Shown piece by piece: positions 60,190 to 64,000 of a stretch of 64,000 bases of DNA. Source of the DNA: Cupriavidus sp. D384. Its GTDB lineage: Bacteria; Pseudomonadota; Gammaproteobacteria; Burkholderiales; Burkholderiaceae. Under the pieces are notes generated by a model, which saw only the letters and a list, made by a program, of their open reading frames with translations, did no database searches and was not told the origin of the DNA. The translations under genes were made by a program, and so were the position numbers. Positions within the stretch are counted from its first letter, which is position 1. Every line of letters begins with the position of its first letter. Location of the stretch: contig NZ_BBQI01000131.1 in the NCBI RefSeq assembly GCF_001652915.1, positions 32,101 to 96,100 of the forward strand. Direction: 5' to 3'.

Positions 60190-60513
60190 TCAGAACAACG
60201 TCAGCTGGCGCATGCCGAAGCCAACCGTTTCTTCCACGCGAGCGCGTGCATGCACAAGCGAACCCTCGGCACCGGAATAGTTGCCGGCCGCCCAGTGGTA
60301 GACCACGGGCAGGTCGCCGCGATCGGACAAGCGGACTTCGCCGAGCTTGTCGCCACGTTCGTTACGGTAGTAGTGGGATCGGTAGCCGCGCTCCCAGTGG
60401 GGCGGGACTTCCTTCTTGCGCCGACGCGCCGTCGCCTTTCTGGCAACTGGCGTCAAGCGCCTCGCCAGATCGGTGCCCGGCGAGCTGGGGGCGCGGGTGA
60501 AATCCAACTGCAT
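60190..60513 (-). CDS. Hypothetical basic protein
   Basis: A 107-aa protein without signal or membrane helix. The N-terminal third is basic (ARRLTPVARKATARRRKK). The middle is aromatic-rich (PPHWERGYRSHYYRNERGDKLGEV) and ends in a GFGMRQLTLF tail. The ATG at 60513 follows AAGGAAG. A run of GTATAC palindromes lies 150-210 bases upstream. I do not recognise a family. Confidence 0.6.
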   Translation of the reverse strand: MQLDFTRAPSSPGTDLARRLTPVARKATARRRKKEVPPHWERGYRSHYYRNERGDKLGEVRLSDRGDLPVVYHWAAGNYSGAEGSLVHARARVEETVGFGMRQLTLF

Positions 60514-60665
60514 AGACTTCCTTCTTCTGTCGATTCAGCAAGAACCAGAGATGGTGACGTGAGTCACCACACGCTTCATGCATCGCAGTCGAGATGATAC
60601 CCGTTCAAACGTGTCTTTGGGGCGTTTTGTCGCCCGGAATTCCGCTCCTGGCAAGGGTTTGCGGG

Positions 60666-60722
60666 CGTATACGCGTATACGTATACGCCCCTCGGATGCC
60701 GTTCGTATACCTGTCGTATACG
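60666..60722. promoter_or_regulatory. Cluster of five GTATAC palindromes
   Basis: GTATAC occurs at 60667, 60675, 60681, 60704 and 60716, mostly as CGTATACG, in 57 bases between the degP-like gene and the gene at 60513. Such a cluster looks like a multi-site operator for the downstream minus-strand gene. Confidence 0.45.
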
Positions 60723-60758
60723 CGTTTTGCGCAGCGTAAACCGCTTAGCCGCCGGCGG

Positions 60759-62219
60759 TCAGCCAAGGTCGAGCGGAATGAAGATACGCGCGTCGTCACG
60801 CTGCACCAGCAAGGCCACCTGCTTGCCCGATTTCGACACCAGCGAACGCAGTTGTTCGGCCGACGAAATCGGCGTGCCGTTGAGCGACAGGATGACATCG
60901 CCGGGCTGGATGCCGACACGCGCGGCCGGACCCGCCACGTCTTCAACGACCAGGCCGCCGTCGATGCCGCTGTCGCGCTTTTCGGCAGGCGTCAGCGGGC
61001 GCACGGCAAGACCCAGACGGCCACCCGCTTCGCCACCGCTCTTGCCCTGGGCCACGGCGCTTTCCTTCACGGCACCGATCTTCACGCTCAGCGTGAGCGG
61101 TTCGCCCTTGCGAATCACCTTGACGTCGGTCTTGGTGCCGGGCTGCATGTCGGCCACGTGCTCGGGCAGATCGCCGGAATGGTCGATCACGTCATTGCCA
61201 AGTTGCACGATCACGTCGCCGGGCTTCAGGCCGGCCTGCGCGGCAGGGCTGTCCGGTTCCACGGAATTCACCAGCGCGCCCGCCGGTTTCGGCAGCTTGA
61301 ACGACTGCGCCAGCGCCTGGTTGACTTCCTGCACCGAGATGCCCAACCGGCCGCGCGTGACCTTGCCGTGCGCCACGAGCTGCTGCTCGACCTTCTTCGC
61401 CACGTCGATCGGAATCGCGAACGACAAGCCCTGGTAGCCGCCGGTCTGGCTGTAGATCTGCGAATTGATCCCGATGACCTCGCCGCGCTGGTTGAACAGC
61501 GGACCGCCCGAGTTACCCGGATTCACGGCCACATCGGTCTGGATGAACGGCACATAGGTGTCATCCGGCAGCGAACGCGACTTGGCGCTGACAATGCCGG
61601 CCGTGACGGTGTTCTCGAAACCATAGGGCGAACCGATCGCCAGCACGGGTTCGCCAACACGAATCTTCGACGGATCGCCCAGTCGTACCGTCGGCAGGTC
61701 CTTGGCATCGATGCGGATCACGGCAATGTCGCTCTGCGGATCGCTGCCCAGCACCTTGGCCTTGAATTCGCGCCGGTCGGTCAGCTTGACGGTGACCTCC
61801 GTTGCGTTGTCTACGACGTGGGCGTTGGTGAGAATCAGGCCGTCGGGGCTGACGATAAAGCCCGAGCCCAGCCCTTTCACCAGTTGCGGCTGCTGGCTCT
61901 GCGGCCCCTGGAACTGCGGGCCAAAACGCTTGAAGAACTGGAACAGCGGATCGTCAGGGTCCATGCCACCCGACGGCATTTGCGCCGAGGTGCGCTGCGC
62001 GCGGGCCGTCACGCTGATGTTGACGACCGCAGGGCCATATTGATCGACAATGCCCGAGAAATCCGTCGGCGTCGCCACGGCCGTGGCGGAGGCAACGGCC
62101 GGCGTCGGCGCCGCATAGCCGGGCGTGATCGCGTCCTTCTGGAGATAGGCGTATCCGCCGGCCAGGGCAGCAAGCGCAGCGACACCGACAGCGGAACGAG
62201 CGAGAGTCTGGCGAATCAT
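60759..62219 (-). CDS. DegP/DegQ (MucD-like) periplasmic serine protease
   Basis: A 486-aa Do-family protease and chaperone for misfolded envelope proteins. An N-terminal uncleaved or signal helix (residues 8-25) precedes the trypsin-like domain with triad His (LILTNAHVV), Asp (SDIAVIRI) and Ser (VNPGNSGGPLF). Two PDZ domains follow (RLGISVQEVNQALAQSF and LGLAVRPLTPAEK onwards). The Pro/Gln-rich loop FGPQFQGPQSQQPQL is the LA-loop region. The start at 62219 follows AGGAAAG. CTTAA direct repeats upstream suggest control by a response regulator. Confidence 0.93.
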   Translation of the reverse strand: MIRQTLARSAVGVAALAALAGGYAYLQKDAITPGYAAPTPAVASATAVATPTDFSGIVDQYGPAVVNISVTARAQRTSAQMPSGGMDPDDPLFQFFKRFGPQFQGPQSQQPQLVKGLGSGFIVSPDGLILTNAHVVDNATEVTVKLTDRREFKAKVLGSDPQSDIAVIRIDAKDLPTVRLGDPSKIRVGEPVLAIGSPYGFENTVTAGIVSAKSRSLPDDTYVPFIQTDVAVNPGNSGGPLFNQRGEVIGINSQIYSQTGGYQGLSFAIPIDVAKKVEQQLVAHGKVTRGRLGISVQEVNQALAQSFKLPKPAGALVNSVEPDSPAAQAGLKPGDVIVQLGNDVIDHSGDLPEHVADMQPGTKTDVKVIRKGEPLTLSVKIGAVKESAVAQGKSGGEAGGRLGLAVRPLTPAEKRDSGIDGGLVVEDVAGPAARVGIQPGDVILSLNGTPISSAEQLRSLVSKSGKQVALLVQRDDARIFIPLDLG

Positions 62220-62287
62220 GGTGCTTTCCTTTCTGGATGATGGACAGCGCCGGGGTTGGCGCGACAGGATCATCCTAAGCAGCCACA

Positions 62288-62323
62288 CTTAAACCAGACT
62301 TAAGGGTTGTACGAAGGTCGTAC
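62288..62323. promoter_or_regulatory. CTTAA direct repeat and GTACGA inverted repeat before degP
   Basis: CTTAA at 62288-62292 and 62299-62303 are 11 bases apart, the layout of PmrA/QseB-type response-regulator boxes. GTACGA-AGG-TCGTAC (62309-62323) is a neighbouring inverted repeat. They lie 70-105 bases upstream of the degP-like gene. Confidence 0.4.
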
Positions 62324-62401
62324 GGGGTCAGCCTTTGATCCTCTTTGATCTGCCACGGCCTCCCCCTATCCTCTATAGGGTCAATGCAAAATTTATCTTG
62401 C

Positions 62402-62418
62402 ACACAATTTAATTGTGT
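62402..62418. promoter_or_regulatory. OhrR operator
   Basis: ACACAATT-T-AATTGTGT is a perfect palindrome with a central T and closely matches the OhrR box (TACAATT-AATTGTA). It lies 14 bases before the ohrR start, as expected for self-repression. Confidence 0.8.
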
Positions 62419-62431
62419 ATAAGATATATCC

Positions 62432-62905
62432 ATGACGACGCAAACGACGACCCCTTCCAGGACAGATGACTGGCTGCAGCTGGATCAACAGCTCTGTTTT
62501 GCGCTGTATTCGACGTCGCTGGCGATGACCAAGGTCTACAAGCCCATTCTGAGTGAGCTTGGACTTACTTATCCGCAGTACTTGGTCATGCTGGTGCTGT
62601 GGGAGCACGATGAGGTGAGCGTTTCGGAACTGGGCGGGCGGCTGACGCTCGATTCGGGAACGTTGACCCCGTTGCTGAAGCGGCTGGAATCGGCGGGATT
62701 GGTGCGCCGTGGACGCGACGCCGAAGACGAGCGTCGTGTTCTGGTCAGTTTGACGGATGCCGGCCGCAGCTTGCGCAGTGACGCTGCAAGCATTCCGGAA
62801 AGGTTGTTGTGCGCGATGCAGTGTTCCGTGGAAGAGATCCAGGCCCTGACATCGCGACTTCATGACTTACGGTCGACGCTGGAATCAGCACGATCGGAAG
62901 ATTAA
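62432..62905 (+). CDS. ohrR: Organic hydroperoxide regulator OhrR
   Basis: A 157-aa MarR-type repressor that senses organic hydroperoxides. The reactive cysteine is C22 in LDQQLCFALYS, the hallmark of OhrR. The winged helix (VSVSELGGRLTLDSGTLTPLLKRLESAGLV, then GRDAEDERRVLVSLT) follows. It is next to ohr, with its palindromic operator upstream. Oxidation of C22 should release DNA and induce both genes. Confidence 0.95.
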   Translation: MTTQTTTPSRTDDWLQLDQQLCFALYSTSLAMTKVYKPILSELGLTYPQYLVMLVLWEHDEVSVSELGGRLTLDSGTLTPLLKRLESAGLVRRGRDAEDERRVLVSLTDAGRSLRSDAASIPERLLCAMQCSVEEIQALTSRLHDLRSTLESARSED

Positions 62906-62969
62906 CGGCCGGCCTGCTCGGCATCTTGGAACTGCTGCCCGCCCCCGGGCAAACCTTAGGAGAGTGCAA

Positions 62970-63392
62970 ATGAAACTGGAAAAAGTCCTGTACACCGCCC
63001 ACGCATCCGCAACCGGTGGCCGCGATGGCCGCGCCACGACTTCCGATGGTCAACTGGACGCCAAGCTGGCTGTGCCCAAGGAAATGGGCGGCGCCGGCAA
63101 CGGCCTGAATCCGGAGCAACTGTTTGCCGCAGGTTACTCGGCATGTTTCCTCGGCGCGATTCGCTTCGTCGCCGGCCAGCAGAAGATTACGGTGTCGCCC
63201 GACGCCAAGATCGAAGGCGCGGTCGGCATCGGCCAGATCCCGCAGGGCTTTGGTATCCAGGTGGAACTGAAGATCTCGCTGCCGGGCATGGAGAAGGAAG
63301 CCGCCCAGAAGCTGGTGGAAGCTGCCCACCAGGTATGCCCGTACTCGAACGCCACGCGCGGCAATATCGACGTGAATCTGATCGTGGTCTGA
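62970..63392 (+). CDS. ohr: Organic hydroperoxide resistance peroxiredoxin Ohr
   Basis: A 140-aa Ohr protein that reduces organic hydroperoxides with lipoyl thiols. The peroxidatic cysteine C59 (YSACFLGA) and resolving cysteine C123 (QVCPYSNATRGN) are present with the catalytic arginine near residue 18 (GGRDGRA). The ATG follows TTAGGAGAG, 64 bases after the ohrR stop. A strong terminator follows. Confidence 0.95.
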   Translation: MKLEKVLYTAHASATGGRDGRATTSDGQLDAKLAVPKEMGGAGNGLNPEQLFAAGYSACFLGAIRFVAGQQKITVSPDAKIEGAVGIGQIPQGFGIQVELKISLPGMEKEAAQKLVEAAHQVCPYSNATRGNIDVNLIVV

Positions 63393-63414
63393 TTAGGCCT
63401 GATCGGGAAAAGAG

Positions 63415-63443
63415 AACGCCGGCCCATTGGGCCGGCGTTTTTT
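63415..63443. terminator. Intrinsic terminator after ohr
   Basis: CGCCGGCCC (63417-63425) pairs with GGGCCGGCG (63429-63437), followed by TTTTTT. It overlaps the 3' end of the convergent GIY-YIG gene. Confidence 0.9.
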
Positions 63444-63801
63444 ATGGCAAATCAGCTATCGCAGCGTCGTCAGTTTGCTGCAGCGTCGCGCACATCGCAC
63501 GTTTTTGGGCGGCGGACATCCGCTTGGTGCGGATTTCCGCCTTGAGTGCTTCGGATTTATTGGGGTAGGCCAACCATCCAAGAAGTCGCAACGGCTTGCG
63601 AGCGCGCGTATATTTGGCACCAATTCCGGCCACATGCTGGGCATATCGACGCTGAACATCGGTCGTCACACCGGTATAGATCGAATTGCCCTCGCATTCG
63701 AGCAGATAGAGAAACCAGGGGGTATCCGTGCTGGCCTCGACATCCGTGTTGGTGTCGGCAGCGGCGCTGGCGTCGTCGGAGGGAAGTGTGGCGGCAGTCA
63801 T
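63442..63801 (-). CDS. GIY-YIG nuclease family protein
   Basis: A 119-aa protein of the short UvrC/Slx1-like GIY-YIG family (YhbQ type). The domain begins at WFLYLLECEGNSIYTGVTTDVQRRYAQH with the two tyrosine motifs replaced as usual by LYLLEC and IYTGVT, then the catalytic arginine; the glutamate lies in NKSEALKAE. The first 30 residues are Thr/Asp/Ala-rich and probably disordered. The start is not certain, as the frame is open to 63906. It lies between ohr and the ribosomal RNA operon. Confidence 0.88.
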   Translation of the reverse strand: MTAATLPSDDASAAADTNTDVEASTDTPWFLYLLECEGNSIYTGVTTDVQRRYAQHVAGIGAKYTRARKPLRLLGWLAYPNKSEALKAEIRTKRMSAAQKRAMCATLQQTDDAAIADLP

Positions 63802-63923
63802 GTCAGCGCCGATGATACGCGCGCAATCCGGCCTTTGCACCGGGGCAGGAAGGGAGATGGAACCGAAAGGCGACGGCCATTTCGCCATCCCAGCGCGCGA
63901 TCGCATTTCATTCGCGCCAAAGC

Positions 63924-63953
63924 AAAACCCCCAAGCTTTCGGGCTTGGGGGTT
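63924..63953 (-). terminator. Terminator of the ribosomal RNA operon
   Basis: AACCCCCAAGC (63926-63936) pairs with GCTTGGGGGTT (63943-63953); on the minus strand it is followed by TTTTGC. It lies just past the 5S rRNA end. Confidence 0.85.
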
Positions 63954-63965
63954 CTGGGTATAAGA

Positions 63966-64000
63966 GCCTGGCGATGACCTACTTTCACACGGGTAGTCCG
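63966..64000 (-). rRNA. rrf: 5S ribosomal RNA, 3' end only
   Basis: Read on the minus strand, the last 35 bases give the conserved 3' part of 5S rRNA (CCCGTGTGAAAGTAGGTCAT, then CGCCAGGCT). The rest, and presumably 23S and 16S, lie beyond the right edge. The ribosomal operon is therefore transcribed towards the GIY-YIG gene. Confidence 0.92.

Noticed and set aside
59606..60280. Intact 224-aa ABC ATPase gene
   Set aside because: Walker A and the membrane domain are missing, a stop lies just upstream and the end is frameshifted, so it is a remnant.

Overview
The window is high-GC, densely coded DNA of a beta-proteobacterium of the Burkholderiaceae, most like Cupriavidus or Ralstonia. This is inferred from a Bug-family binding protein, split pcaIJ with pcaF, a Ralstonia-type Tad locus, an H-NS-type protein ending in the TWTGRGKRPGWL motif, and the 3' end of a beta-proteobacterial 5S rRNA at the right edge. 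Most genes look like chromosomal or second-replicon housekeeping and accessory genes. One low-GC patch (about 58.96-60.0 kb) looks acquired and decayed.

Layout: 0.3-5.5 kb holds an H-NS-like protein, galE, a catalytically degenerate tyrosine-recombinase-like protein, nitronate monooxygenase behind twin palindromes, and a PadR regulator. 5.6-10.6 kb holds a Bug protein, an SDR and pcaIJF (3-oxoadipate to succinyl-CoA and acetyl-CoA) with a PcaR/PcaU-like operator. 10.7-14.9 kb is sbcDC. 15.0-27.4 kb is a Tad/Flp pilus locus on the minus strand (flp, tadE, rcpC, rcpA, tadZABCD, a DUF3613-like protein, tadG) ending in a sigma-54 activator; no prepilin peptidase gene was seen. 27.8-32.9 kb has two divergent, paralogous repeat-rich lipoproteins and a TpsB/FhaC-like outer-membrane transporter without a recognisable TpsA. 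33-40.4 kb holds dodecin, a secreted PLD-type nuclease, dienelactone hydrolase, a glycine-zipper lipoprotein, MarR, YggT, a small secreted tandem-repeat protein, LysR and an IclR protein of PcaR type. 40.7-42.3 kb is sorAB (sulfite dehydrogenase).

The most interesting block is 42.4-51.3 kb. It combines a haem-oxygenase-like di-metal oxidase (HDO) carrying all six predicted metal ligands with two small 2Fe-2S ferredoxins, a 104-aa unknown protein, a transporter, an ornithine-cyclodeaminase-type imine reductase, an aldehyde dehydrogenase, a GlcG/HbpS protein, a 2Fe-2S/FAD reductase, a GntR-FCD regulator and a 55-aa protein. GTATAC-containing elements lie before the transporter, the imine reductase, the HDO, the regulator and the 55-aa gene, so I read it as one regulon for oxidative breakdown of an unknown, probably nitrogen-containing, substrate.

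The rest comprises a PhyH dioxygenase, a MoxR-DUF58-transglutaminase operon, a MarR-MFS efflux pair, a small AT-rich membrane protein beside a decayed bacteriocin-type ABC exporter, a DegP-type protease, the ohrR-ohr peroxide module, a GIY-YIG protein and the 5S rRNA. All function calls come from reading motifs by eye; no database search was run.
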